Shown: one piece after another, positions 50,048-62,664 of the stretch
Layout: each line of letters begins with the position of its first letter
Position numbering within the stretch: position 1 is the first letter of the stretch
Source of the DNA: Atrichornis clamosus
Taxonomy: Eukaryota > Chordata > Aves > Passeriformes > Menuridae
NCBI GenBank assembly: GCA_013400975.1
Contig: WBMZ01014013.1
Coordinates: 372,001 to 436,000 of the forward strand
Direction: 5' to 3'
Length of the DNA: 64,000 bases
Position numbers and translations under genes: made by a program
Notes under the pieces: generated by a model
What the model saw: only the letters and a program-made list of their open reading frames with translations
The model's database searches: none
What the model was told of the DNA's origin: nothing

Positions 50048-51808
50048 CTTTGAAATTATGTTAAGTCAGGGTTAGGTAAAGAAATAGCTGTATGTCTTTG
50101 AGAGTAGATACCTGGTTTCAGACTTCTGCACAAGGGCAAGATAAAAACCAAATAATTTTCCAAAGCAATTAGTGTTGTAATTCTTTAAACCAGTGAAGCT
50201 ACTGACTTAATCAAATCTATATTTAAATATAAATATTTGACTATATGTCTACATCCTAGAAATACCTGTTTTAAAGAAAAATTGTACACAGGCACTAAGC
50301 ATTAAAAATCATCAAAATGAATCATCTGTCAGTCTCAGAGCAAGAAGGGGAGAAATGAGCATGTTCTTCTCTGGGAGACATCTGTGCTACCTTCTCTAAC
50401 TGCGAAATGACAAAGCACTCACTTCACTGTGTGTATTGCAAATTTCCCAACTCTATGAATTACTTGAGACAGAGGAGCACCATTGCTGTAAAGCAGCTGT
50501 AAAATCCTAGAGATTTGAACAATACAGCAGGCACCTTCTTTAATGTTGTTACATCACAAAAAGAGAAGTAAACCCCCAGCAAAATCTGTTCCTCCTGAAG
50601 AATTATTTTAGACAAGTTATATAATGATAGAATATTCCATGGGAAAGAGAGACAGAGTTAAGTAGAAAACCCTCTCATTCATTTCCATTTAAAACCAACA
50701 CAATTCCTTTTTTTCTCTAGGTATCACTGCATAACATCCAATTAAATAATATTATTATAAATATATTAAGAACTGTTTTTTATATATTGCCTTATAGGTC
50801 TGTTATATTGGGTGGCAGCAACAGGGAAACACAGAAAGGTTTATGCAGAACATCAGGAGCAATGCAGGACAAGCACAAGTTTAAGAGCTGGGATTTTTGA
50901 AGTTTAGTACATTAGGCCCTTGGGAAACATATCTACCACCTTCATTCGACTGTAGCATTATAAAAATGTTACTGAGCTGAGCAGTGCAAAAGCTCTAGGA
51001 AACAAAACTAGTTACGGGTAGCAGCATGACCCCGTATGATATTTTAGTTTTAGGATGCAGCAGAAACCTGCATATACTATATTTTATGGTTTCTCTAATT
51101 CTACATTTAGTTTTACTCCTTGAATTGCAAGCAGAAATAGTGAAATCAATATCCTCAAGTAGCCATTAGTCATGCTAACATAACCTGCACCATTACTGGC
51201 TGTGTACTTTATCACACGTTTCCCAGTTTGTTCTCTCCCTGCTATCCAAATCCTACTTCCACTGCTTCCCTGTCATCACAACACAGAACACCAGACACCA
51301 ACCAACCAACCAAAATAACCCTAAGAAACAAGAAACTTTAGAGGAGTTGTTTGAATTTCTAACATCTTTTGTTTTGCATGTGAACGTAAGGCAATATAAA
51401 ATGTAAACACTACTCCTCCCATGGCTGGTACCAGAGGGAGGAAAGATGATCCCAGTGTTCCCTGGGTTGGGTTTGCCTGTAATATCAAGGATGATCAGTA
51501 GGTGGAAGCAAATAACCTTGTAAAATCCTGCTCAACTTCCCGTGAAAGATAAACCTACTGCACTGCCCAGCCTGGTCAGGTGTTTTACACGAGTCCTTGG
51601 CATCCCAAGTGCCAGCAAATTATGTCTTTTCTTCACCGTACTGGTTTTCAGTTTCATAAAAGGCCAGTAGAATTCAAGATAAAAGGTATTTTGGTTTGGT
51701 TTGGATTTTTTTAGGTTTAAAATTTGTACAACTGGAATGGATTCCTTTTAATGACTAAAGCATATATAAAGGTAACGATGTTAAACAAAATAAGAATATA
51801 TGTACACC

Positions 51809-51828
51809 TATATATATATATATATATA
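51809..51828 (+). repeat. (TA)n microsatellite
   Basis: About ten TA units between TGTACACC and CACAAAATT. AT-rich flanks contain nothing else. Confidence 0.95.
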
Positions 51829-52865
51829 CACAAAATTAAAAAGTACACAGTAAAATTCTAGGTTATTGATTTTTCTGGGCATTTTTATTGAGTGCTTAAA
51901 TATATCAAAGCCCTGAATTATTGAGGAAAATACTTAATCATTTTTGCTCTCCTTTGGCCATTATATTTCATTATTGCTGCTAACAAACAGGCTGCCAGCA
52001 GAAGAATTCATTTGAATTTCATATTAGTTCTATTTCATCCATCCCAGAGAACAAATTAACCACACAGTAATACTTACTGAAGAAGAAAATAAATGAAAAA
52101 TGAAACCTTAGAATGTGACATTCAAGTCTTTACTAAGTTTGTCCCCAGCAACAGGACTCAGGCAGAAGCCTCATCAAATTAACAAAGCAATTCGAGGACT
52201 TTAATGGCTTCAAGAGTTGCAGTGTCAAAGATGTGAGAGAGGAGCTGTATTTTGCAAGCAATAGCTTCACCTCTATTTACTAACATTTGTGGACCGAGAG
52301 GCTTGTGTCTACAAGCACAAACCAGGAGAAAACTGGGCCATCTGCAGCGGTTTCTGATGCCTCAGGGCAGCCTCGGGGCTCTTCGAGTGGAGTCCAAAAG
52401 GAAACCCATCTGATCACAGATGGAAAATCAAACTTCTCAAGATTTCAGGGAGCTTTCCTGTCTTACTTCTGCATAAAAGTAGACAGACTGTAAGAGGAAG
52501 GCTTTCAAGACTCTTGGAAACTGAACTGACAACTTTTATAATAAAAAAATTACTGCTTATAAAAATACTGCTGTGTTTTTAATCTAGATTTGAAAGGACT
52601 CGTGTGTGTGCCCTCCCACACACCCACCCACCCTTCGGCTGTGCCACTGAATACCCAGCTCTGCTGTGTATTCTTCTGGCTCCAGTGATTTGCTTGTGCT
52701 CACGTACCCTTTTCAAGGCTATCAAGAGTTAAAGTTTGTTTTACCAAGAGAAGCTCTGATTTTTTCGCTAAGCAAAGACTTATTTGAGGGTAGAGGTACT
52801 GCTTGCTGCTAGAGCTTTATGGACTGGAGCACACTAAATTTTCCCACTCCTTTTCCTTCTCTCAC

Positions 52866-52900
52866 CTTCAGGAGTTACTCGTCCTTTCCTTAAGTGTTCT
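52866..52900 (-). other. Candidate internal exon (35 nt, phase 2/1), gene unknown
   Basis: Acceptor GTGTCTTTGCATCTCTGAGTATTCAG (partial) and donor CTGAAG|GTGAGA are both good. After one base the frame is open: EHLRKGRVTPE. The other two frames contain stops. The segment is short, so chance is likely. Confidence 0.15.
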
Positions 52901-53920
52901 CTGAATACTCAGAGATGCAAAGACACGTCTGCACAGCACAGAATCCAGCCCTGTGTGCCTCACCTCCTCTCTCCAAACATGCGTCTCATTTTCCCAGTGA
53001 CGCAAAGTTACCCGAGCGTAAAACTTCCACCTACATCCTTAGATATCCCACCTGCACAAAACCACACCAAAAACAGGCAGCATATTCAGAAAATACGTTT
53101 GTAATTTCAGGATGTGAATCAGTCATGTTGCAGTACCCAGCTGTGTCTATAGGTATTCACTGTTGAAGACTAGATCAGATTAAGACTTATTTTGGGGCTT
53201 TCATTTTCAAAGATGGCAATAGAAACTGACATTCCATGCAGTTTTCAGTTTGAACAGCACAAAACCGTGTAAGATTCCCAAATGTAAGAGCATTTTGATC
53301 TACAGATCAAAGCTTAAACTCTTTTTCTATATGGCCCTGTACTTTAAAGGTTGAAAATCCACAAAAACTTCCAAAACCATAAATGTAAACAGTTTTTAAA
53401 GGTTAAAACTGGATTTTCAAACTACAAACCTTATTTATCTAATAATATTGCCTTAGGTGTCAAGTAGACCAACAGCCACACAAATAGTAGTATATTTGAA
53501 GTCACTGAAATCTGGGTAATCAATACATATTCCTGACAAATTCAGAGCTGTTGATAAAGTGCTGATGTGATCTCAGCACAGCCACACACTTTGTAAGCTG
53601 GGTAAGATGACAACTGGCAATATATACCCATAGGGCAGGTGTAACTTTTATAGAAAGAAATCTAATTTGACAGTTTATGTTTTCAAATTAACAACAGCAT
53701 AAGGGGACAAGTGGATCCCTGAAGAACTCATCTTTTTTAAGGCAGGTTTCCTAAAGGAAACAAGCATGCAAAATTACTTCATAATTGAAATACCTCAACA
53801 CCTTTAGAATATATTTACTAAGTTTAGCCATATTTGACAGGGAAATAAATAGAAGCCCCAACATGTTTCTGTATTTTTGATAAATTAGTGGCTGAGGAAA
53901 AGGAAAAGAGAAAACATTAC

Positions 53921-54057
53921 TTGCAAAGCCATCCCCTACACCAGCTGTTAAATGAGCCCAGAGAGAGCTGAGGATGCTGAGACGGGGAGGATTCTCTATG
54001 TGAAGGCAAGATACTGAAGTGGCTGCCAGGAAGGAGTCTATGTTTACTGAGTGGGGA
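53921..54057 (-). other. Candidate internal coding exon (137 nt), gene unknown
   Basis: Acceptor ATTTATCCTCTGTGTCCAACAG is very good; donor TTTGCAA|GTAATG is moderate. Two of three frames are open over the whole 137 bases. One belongs to a 110-codon ORF (53751-54083) containing 'VNIDSFLAATSVSCLHIENP' and 'LSSLWAHLTAGVGDGFAS'. The other begins SPLSKHRLLPGSHFSILPSH. Two open frames weaken the coding argument. No family recognised. Confidence 0.22.
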
Positions 54058-55397
54058 CTGTTGGACACAGAGGATAAATCCATAATAAAACTATTTTATT
54101 TAAATTCACTTTTCACAAAAATAAGTTCCTTCAAGACTGAAGAAGATTTTTGTTCAAGTTTTGAACAGATTTCAGTCACTCTTGGGCTATGTACTGATAA
54201 AAAGTAAAATTAAATTTTAACTAAAATAGCAAATTTTCAGGCTTACAAAATGACAGTAAAGAAATTTTTAAATGAAAGAAGATGTGTGATGAATGCAGAA
54301 GTGCCCTGGAAAATGAGGGCTCTGTAAAAATCAATTTTTTCTTTGCTATTACACTACGCTTTTGATTGTCACAAAAGGTTGAGTTTTATGCTTTTAATAT
54401 GTATTCATAAGATGTGTCTATTTCTGTGCAGCAAAACAGATCCACTCACAACAAACTGGTTATGTATTTACTATGTTTTTTTACAAAAAAGCAAAGCAGG
54501 ATTTCATCCTGGACTCAAGGCTTCCCTGCATAAACAACCCACGGGCACTCTCACTTCTGCCTCGCTGAGGGGGAGTGAGTGGCTGAGTGGGGCTTTGCTG
54601 CCTGCTGGGGTTAACCCACAGCCATCAGAAACTGATTCTTTTTCAGTTTCTACCCATTTGCAAATGTCACGAGTAGTCAGGTCACAAATTATCTGCTGCT
54701 TCATACACTGCAAATTATTTCAACTTCCTGGCACAGCTCTGTGTCACTCCACTAATAAGAAAGCAGGAACAAAGGCATGAGTGGAGACTGCATCCAAAGG
54801 ACTCTTCTTATCATGAACAAATTAAAAAGGAGCCCTGATGATGACAGCTAGTGCTTTAACATCCAAGAGAAATAAAGAATTGAACTAGAGCCTCAGGCAG
54901 CAAGCTTGAGTAATTTAGCTTTGAGTTGTTTTCTTATCGACCAGCAGTCAGATTTTTTTGTTCTTGCTGGCAAGAAGTGACTGAGATGCTCTTCCTTCCT
55001 CCATGCCCAGTGTAGGGCACAAAAGACCAGTTTCCTCTGAAACATCTGCCAAGTCATCCAGTCATGAAGACATCAGAACCCTTTGGTTTCCCAAATGCCT
55101 TCACGCAGCTGGAAGGACACTGGGCACTCTGCAGCTCTGGAAGGCCAACACGCAGCACCCATTCCCCTGGCACAGAGAGGGGCTGAGCCAGCCCAGGAAA
55201 ACAGACAAATGGCAGCAGCACAGAGTTATTACTGCTCAAAACTGCTCAAAAAACTCAGCACTCACCATCCCCATCCCGTGCTCTTCTCCCAGTGACTGTG
55301 CTGCAATTCAGAGTGGTTGGTTTTTATCTAAGTGTCTCAGTACCAACAGCAATGGACTTTTGGAGTCAGTATACAGATGGGGAATTGTTCCTCCTAC

Positions 55398-55438
55398 CTT
55401 TTGTCTTGGCTGTTGTCCCCCCAGACAGATACCTGGGC
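55398..55438 (-). other. Candidate internal exon (41 nt), gene unknown
   Basis: Acceptor GCTTATTTGGTGCTGCTATAG is good and donor CAAAAG|GTAGGA is fair. All three frames are open (for example AQVSVWGDNSQDK), so reading frame gives no support. It lies inside a GC-richer stretch with long frames on both strands. Confidence 0.12.
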
Positions 55439-56340
55439 CTATAGCAGCACCAAATAAGCAAAGGCTCTCTGAGAACAAACGTCCCTGGCACCTTTTAGCG
55501 AAAGGGTGACTCTGTCTCAGTACTGGTCCAGAGATGTATCCCACAGGAGAAACAAAAGCAAACCAAAACAAAAAACCCCCATCAAACAAACCATAAAACC
55601 ACACGGACCCTTCACTCCCCTAAATCCCTTTCTTCAACTGTGACCATAGAGTTTGTGGTTTTCTCTATAGATCCATGTGCACCGAGGAATTAAGCTTCTT
55701 TTTAAATAAGGAATATTGATTACTTGCTTGTAGTAAATACTTTTTTAGTATCTAATAAACCAATGTACTATTTTTAATTGGAGTGCAGATAATAAATATC
55801 TCCATGTAATACTGTACAATATGTGAAGATATTCTAGTATGCAACTGAAATATAATAGCTACTGCATTTATTTTATAACGGATTTCACTGTACAGACAGA
55901 CTGGCATTTTTTTTCCTCCTATAGGTGTGTGTGAAAGCTGAATACAAAAAAGGGCTGTGGCATTTCAGAGAGAGGGGTGTCAAATAATCCTAAAGCAGCA
56001 TAACAAGAAATTAACAAATGGATTTGGATCAATCAAAAAAATAAGAAAATCAGCTGCCTCCTCCTTTTTCTAAACCAGTGGAGAAATGAAAAGAACAATG
56101 TAGCCATCTAAATACACTTTCTAAGATTTTTGTCTTTATTAGTCTCATAATCTACAGTTTCTCACTCACAAAACCGGTTATATCATCTGTTCACAGGAGA
56201 AAATCCAGTAGGAACGAAGCATCAAGCATCACAGTATGACTTTTAGGAGCTGTCCAGGACTAAAACCCCAAGAGCACCTCTCTACCTCTCATTTTCCCTC
56301 CTGTCTAAACACAAAACTTTCCTACTTAAATGCACCAACC

Positions 56341-56615
56341 ACCAGCTGAGCCTTAAGTTTGAGGCTGCAGGTTCGCGACCACCCTGGACAGGAGAGGGAC
56401 TGAAGAGGACCAAGGCTCAGCCACCTGAACACCCCTCCTGCCCTGCAGTGCCTGTGCCGTGTCTGGGCACTGATGCCCGAGACCCCTCTGGGGGCTCAGG
56501 GGCAGAACCCAGCCCAGGGACAGCCCAAGCAGGGAGACAGTCCCAAGGCGGTGTGGAACACCCGGTGCTTTGTGCACACCCTGGGCCAGGAGCTGTTCTC
56601 GGGCCATTTAAAAAC
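56341..56615. other. GC-rich patch of unknown nature
   Basis: About 250 bases are markedly GC-rich in an AT-rich setting, with motifs such as GAGGCTGCAGGTTCGCGACC, CCTGTGCCGTGTCTGGGCAC and GGCTCAGGGGCAGAACCCAG. CpG number is modest, about seven. Several overlapping frames of 69-90 codons are open on both strands, as composition predicts. It does not match CR1 or another family I recognise. It could be an old repeat, an exon of a non-coding RNA or a regulatory element. Confidence 0.4.
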
Positions 56616-58051
56616 CCTGAGATTTTATCTCCTGAACTCATCCAATCCTGCTTCAGAAACTCCTCATACTTTTGGCCCGTGAAATATCTCGTTGCAATCC
56701 CACAGTTTAATTCTGTATGATAAGGAAAAAATACACCCTTTTGCTTGGTTTTAATTTGTTAATGAAAAGGTGACTGGATGTCAACAGTTCTTCCCATCAG
56801 TGAAAAGGTAACTAGACCAGTATTTAAAATGCGTTAGAGATCTCTCTCAAATGTTAGAATTCATACCAACACGTTTCTCTCAATCCTAAGGAGAATCCAT
56901 CTCTTCTCTGTAACCTTCAACTATTTGACACTTGATAAAATGTGAATGTTCCAGTTTAATTAATGAAGTAGGTGATGTGTTGACCCAGGAAAAAGAAAGT
57001 GCCATACTTATTTCAAACTTCCATTTAAAAGATTATCTTACCAAATCTGATGGCATTGCTTAAAAAAAAAAAAAAAATCTGCAGAAAATAAAGACTTGCA
57101 CATTAAAAAGTGCCAACTCAGCATGGCCAAGAAAATCTGAGGGACAAAAAGTACGTGAGAGTTGTGATCAGCCCCACCTGCTACCTCCACATTGTATTTT
57201 CTGTTTGTTCGTTCTACATTATGGGTTAAATACACAAGTCTGTGCTTCTGATAAAGTTTTTCTTCCAGTTCAATCAAGTTACCCAAGCATGCATACTGGA
57301 TAGTATCTAAGCTGCACAATTTAAAACAAAGTAGAATAGTGACAGTAGATCAATTTCAAAGCTAAAAAACTGATTACATAAAACCCACTTTTTGATGGAG
57401 CACAAATGGCACCGTTCCTGAATTCAGAACATTGCTTTGATGAATTATTTTCAGCCCATGGTAAGTATAACTGCACACATTTCCCTTAAACTAGAAAGTT
57501 GTTAGAATCACATTAAAGCAGAAAAATATATTTCTCCCTCTTTCTCTATAAACCAGGTTAATACACTTTTATTTGATCTGGTAAATTGCTTAAATTACTT
57601 TTTGGCAGGACCAATTCAGAATTTACGATCCTTATATACTGAAACTTTTTCTTTAAAGCCTGAACACAAATCCTAAACCTCAGGAAAAAAAAAAAATCCA
57701 CAACTTCTCTATGGAACCTGAGTTTGAGCAGCTTCTGCTATCAATCCTACTATAATTTAACCCAAGATGGGTCTGCAGAACACAGGCTGACAGGTGATAT
57801 ATGCTTCCTATTTTGCTGTTCATATAACCATTAACAATAACTGCAATAAAGCACATGAATGATAACGACCAGATACTCATTGAACTGTAAAATCCAATAT
57901 TCTTTACCAAGGTGAAGGGGGGTGGGGGTGGATCCATTAAAAAATTTGTGCCTCAACTAATGGTACTATATGTAATATGTCAACTTAGTAAACAATGTGC
58001 CCATAAAGTGTTTTCTCATTCTTTATCAATGCAAGGATCTTACTGGGGTAG

Positions 58052-58082
58052 CAATAATAATAATTTTAATAATAATAATAGT
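58052..58082 (+). repeat. (AAT)n microsatellite, interrupted
   Basis: AATAATAATAAT, then TTTT, then AATAATAATAATAG; a short impure trinucleotide repeat. Confidence 0.9.
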
Positions 58083-59754
58083 AATTTATCAAAATGAGTG
58101 AAAATAATAAGTATTTTAATGTAAACAGGCTGAAACTTTTCTATCTAGGAAACCATGCACTCTAAAAAAAGTGGGGGGAAACAAATTACAACTTGAATCA
58201 GAGAAGAGTGTTTTTAGTTGGATGTCTGCCATTTAACCAACTTCTGATTTCCTTTATACAAGTGCATCAAATGACAAAGAAACCCTCCTAACAGCTACAC
58301 TCATAAGCCTTGCACTTCTCACTGCTCTCGTGGCAAATTTCAGGGTGTAATCTTCAGTAAAACTGAAATGATACCCAGAGTTCCAAATCAAATGGTGTCA
58401 TCACCGGATTCCAGCAGGAAATGTGAGACCCGTGGCACTGCTGAGCTGTTTTACCACAGGGATCACTGCAATGTGCTGGTGTCCTTTAGGGTGCTGATCC
58501 AAAACACAAGGAATTAACATGACTGCACTTCACACACTTGGCAGATGAGGGTCCAGACTCCTTGTTGCAGTAAGACCAGGTGTTTACGTTTTCTCACCAA
58601 ATGAACAGTATTTTTTAAAATGTATTTTAACCCACTATTTTAAAACAGAGAACGATATTTTAATAAATTCAGTCAGAACAGCTCTAAGCCTCCTAGGTCC
58701 AGCCATGCAAGTGAAAACAGGACTCCTACATCCTCTGGAAGTAAATCATTGTATACATTCTTCTAAAACCAAACGAAAAATACTGTTATGTCACAGGTGA
58801 ACAGAAACAAAAGAATTGCAGTAATACTTTCCACTAAAACAGAGCTGATGTCTTGTAAAACATGTACACTTAAACACAAACAGAATTAACTGTTTTTCAG
58901 CACTCACTGAAGCCTGAGAGGATCCTAAATTCCCTTTAAGTGATAAGAATGAAGTATATTTTCGACAAAATTGAAAATATTAAATGAATTTATAAGGCAA
59001 TTTGCTGGAAATTCTGATTTTTTTAGAAGAATTACAGGCACATCAGTACAAAATTAGGAAAAGAGTTTTTTTAGTAACTGTTTTTATAAAGTCGTACTTT
59101 CTATTTTGTGTTTAAACATATGACAGTTTTGCATATAAAGGTTGTCCTTAAAACCTCTGAGTCACACAAACTCTCTCTTCCACAATCTATTATGTCATAA
59201 AAGAAGTGTTGTAAATCCAAAAGTAAAAAAAAAAAAAGCAGCAGCAGGTTATTAGGATGAGCAATGTTAACTGAAGGAATCCTGATAAAGATAGTTATTT
59301 CCCTTTGGAACTCCTGGAATGCTGTGGAATTGCAATCATAACTGGTAAAAACTGCCTCAAAACTGATCAATAATTGAGAACTTTCAAGTAAATTAATCTA
59401 AGATCTGCCACCAGTTTTGCTTCCCTGTTTCTGTAGCTTTAAACTCCCACCAGCCATAAATTATTCCTTTTTGCTTCTTGTGAATTTTTCACTGCTTAAA
59501 GTGATTAAACATGCAATTTCATCATTCTTTATAACATGTTCACAATAACTTCTAAAACTGGCTAATTTTACAATAGAAATGTTGAAACTCATCACCACCA
59601 TTTACATTGGAATTGCTCTTACTGAGACCAATGATATTATGATGCAGCCAGAGAAATCCATTCCATAAAATTATGTGATCATAATCAAGTGATAATATTT
59701 AGTTAAGCACATCAGATATTCTCCGACAGCTAACTTTTTTTTTTTTTCACTCAG

Positions 59755-59919
59755 CAGGCTGCAAAAATCCATTTCTTAGCGTGGTATAATGATAACAGTA
59801 AATCCAATGTGAAGTTGATGATCAAGAGATCTAAAGAAACTTCAGAAAAGCAGACTCAGGACAAGGTTTGGCACCAGATGAACGCTGAGATTCTGCAGCA
59901 CAGCTACTCCACAAAATAA
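59755..59919 (+). other. Candidate plus-strand terminal coding exon, gene unknown
   Basis: A very strong acceptor (T13 followed by CACTCAG) is followed by 54 open codons ending at TAA (59917-59919). The peptide begins QAAKIHFLAWYNDNSKSNVK, is basic and hydrophilic, and ends HSYSTK. An ATTAAA poly(A)-signal variant follows at 59957-59962. An internal donor-like GTAAAT occurs at 59798. The T run alone may create the acceptor. I recognise no family, and a plus-strand gene would run opposite to most other candidates. Confidence 0.2.
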
Positions 59920-60543
59920 TCTCTGCGCTGGCCACTCCAGGATGCAAACATTTCACATTAAATTAATGATTAAAGGTTCAAAAAACACAGTCAGCCCGTA
60001 TTAAAATTATCACAGGCTCTGGAGGACTGCAATCAACCGGCAGATGAAGCACAGTGATCTCCTCTTGTCCTCAGACCTCCTGCAATGCTGAGGAAACAAA
60101 ACAACAACAAAAGAGCACTTGCAGAATTAGCTCCCCAAATGTGCAAGTCTTTTGAAGGCTTCAGTCAACTGTATTTTACATAATTCCCATCTGGCATCCT
60201 CAAAAGCAAAAATAACAGAATTCTCAGTTGTCACTCACGGCAACTACTTCATCAGCCACTGTCTGCTACTTGTAGGGAATTTCAAAGTGCAAGGGGAACT
60301 CCACCTCAGAAGCAGAGGGAGCTTCTGGTCAGCAGGTTGGTTTCTTCGTATGTGAAACTAGTAAAGATCACGAAACATTTTACAGAGTCTAAATTTGACT
60401 AGAAAATTATAATGGGCAATTCACACACAGTCCTGTAAATGTATAAAAACCTACTTTAATACATATAATATGTAAACCAAGTATTTAAATAATAATAGAG
60501 GGTAGAAGGAGGCAACTAGAGCACTAAGGGTGATAATAGCTAC

Positions 60544-60576
60544 CTGTATTTCAACAGAGGCAGAAACTCTAATATC
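60544..60576 (-). other. Candidate internal exon (33 nt, phase 0/0), gene unknown
   Basis: Acceptor CCGTGTGCTCCATATTCAG is good; donor ATACAG|GTAGCT lacks the favoured G at +5. Eleven codons read DIRVSASVEIQ. A second frame is also open. Confidence 0.12.
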
Positions 60577-62231
60577 CTGAATATGGAGCACACGGGGTCT
60601 GTGGCTGTGAGCCAAAAGCACAGAGCAAGGACAGACAGCAAAGCCCAACATCAAGAAACACCTTTGCCAGTCTCACTTCTTATTGCTCCAAGTTCATGAA
60701 GTACATTCTGTAGAGCTGAATTTGCAGAAAGGACACTCAGAATCCGAGTCTGTGTTTCTGACAGCTGAAAAAGGCCTCAAGAACAGCATCTGTTCTCTTG
60801 AAACAGCAAAATAATAAAAAGGCAGCAGTGTGAAAGCTCAGAAAGACACTATGCAACCTTGCTCATCTCTGAAGCAGCCACAAGATTTTTGGGTGAGGTT
60901 TTCCATGCCTACCTCCCCAGCAGGAATTTCAGCCATCTACCCTCATTTTGCCCGTGTTCTCAATTATGTACTCTACGAAGGAATATTTCTTGTTCTAACC
61001 ACCTTGTTTCTGCACATTATTTTACTACCAAAAAAAGGACTACTGGGTTTTTCAACAAGATGAAATAACAACTCTTCATTCCAAAAATAATGATCACAAT
61101 GACTACTTAAGTCATCTTCCTTTGCTAGAGAATTCCTACACTGCTGTCTCACTGTGGAGGTTTTAAATCTTTAGCAAAGATTAAAAGCCTGTGTATGTTT
61201 AACTTTCCTTTACTCTCATTTCTGATTTAGATGCCTAAAAAGAGTTTGCAATCCGTGTTTGCAAGCATTGAACACTACAATGATGAAAATTTATTTACTT
61301 TGTGTATTAATAAATCACTGTTTGAGTACAGTTTTTGTAGGTTCTTTTATTTCACTCACAAGTCAGTTTCAGGCTTATTAATGACCACAGAAAACATGCT
61401 GAATAAAAAGCTATGAACATGACTTAAATATAAATATTTCTAGGGAAAAGAAACTGTGACAATGACAATCTACAACACTAAAAAGGAGTAATTTTTAATC
61501 TACTTTAGAATAAGCCATATGTTTATCTTCTCCACTGAAATTTTAGCAATCATGACCCTGTGATGATACCTTAGTTAACTGCTGTTATATTTTTACAATT
61601 ACACACTTCAAAAGAGAAATTATTTGTTCACTTGAAATGAGGAAAAATATGTCCAACTCCACATCCAGCAATACGAGTTAAGTTCAAGCCCAGAGAGATC
61701 ATGAAGACTTGAATGGAAGTTATTCAGAAAATGGTATTTTGGCTGATTGAGAAAATTGGCAATTAGGGACATTACAAACTACTGGTGATAACCCCACAAA
61801 CATCCTGAGCTGAGATGGGCACGTTCACCTGTGAGAAGAGTTGTACCAGGGTGCAGAGAGATTTTGATCCGGGCTCCAGGCAGGAAAACAAATGCATATG
61901 CAGTGAATATTAGAGCAGGAACAGTGGAGATGCAAAGCTGTGTTTCAATGCAATAGGGCAAAAAGAGGGAAAAGCAAGATAGGCTGGTTTATGTTTGGGT
62001 AGGGAAATTGTCAGGGGAGAGAAGGAGATAACAGAACGGCCTGTAGAGAAATTGTATAAACTGGGATCCCAAGGAGCTTAAGATAGGCTGGGAGAGATGG
62101 GCAAACAGGCCTCCTGGCTCGAGAGTGATAACCTAAAAACAGCTGAAATGTTCCCATATTCTTCAAAGAAGCACCACAGCACACTTTTAATAAGAAAGAA
62201 ATGACAGCAGTGCTGTTACTTTCATCTTTAC

Positions 62232-62328
62232 CTGCTGTCATGGTCGCACCAACCATCAAAAACATGGAACAGGAGTCATTTCAAGGCCATGCTCCAAAGG
62301 CTTACATTTCAAATACCACCCTGAACAA
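62232..62328 (-). other. Candidate 5'-region exon (97 nt) with start codons, gene unknown
   Basis: On the minus strand the acceptor is among the best in the window: ATTCCTTTTGTTTGTCTTTGTAG. The donor GCAG|GTAAAG is also strong. All three frames contain a stop, so it cannot be an internal coding exon. Near its 3' end a frame opens at an ATG (62263-62265), giving MFLMVGATMTA before the donor, phase 1. A later ATG at 62239-62241 has the better context (ACCATGA). This would suit a second exon holding the end of a 5'UTR and the start of translation, or a non-coding RNA exon. Confidence 0.27.
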
Positions 62329-62622
62329 CTACAAAGACAAACAAAAGGAATGAAAATGAACTCAATAAATTAATAATAAGAATAAGAAAATTCCCTTTCT
62401 TAGGTAAGTGAGGCTTCTTGCCAGTTCTTGCTTAGCCAGGGAGTTCTTTTTTAACCCTGATGGTAATTTTGTGAGAGGAAAAGCTGACGACAGAGGAGAC
62501 AAACAGACATGTGGTTACTGGGGGAGGATAAAATGAGCACACTCTTCAGGAGCACACATTCCCAGCTGTGCAGCTCCCAGTTGGATCAAAAGAAAAAAAA
62601 AAAATCTCAGATGTTTAAATAC

Positions 62623-62664
62623 CTGAGCAGTTGTATGGTTTCATAAATTCTGTAGGTTCCTCAG
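62623..62664 (-). other. Candidate internal exon (42 nt), gene unknown
   Basis: Acceptor GGTGCACTTGGTTTAG is fair and donor GCTCAG|GTATTT is acceptable. After two bases the frame is open: EEPTEFMKPYNCS; the other frames contain stops. The same frame extends upstream as 'PTTRPLGALGLA' before meeting a stop, so a longer version with a different acceptor is possible. Confidence 0.12.

Larger units (their letters stand above)
44346..56340. other. AT-rich non-coding block with candidate exons and regulatory-like islands
   Basis: No recognised gene. Contents: TAAT-rich blocks at 45.43-45.96 kb, candidate minus-strand exons at 47735-47782, 48447-48482, 50018-50047, 52866-52900, 53921-54057 and 55398-55438, a TA microsatellite, and a run of longer open frames between 52.2 and 55.6 kb. 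Small simple repeats include (ACCA)n at 51297-51313 and a CAAA-rich stretch at 55553-55602. Confidence 0.55.

Noticed and set aside
61225..61416. 61-codon plus-strand frame starting right after TTTCTGATTTAG
   Set aside because: The acceptor is good, but there is no donor, an AATAAA lies in the middle of the frame, and a second frame is equally open.
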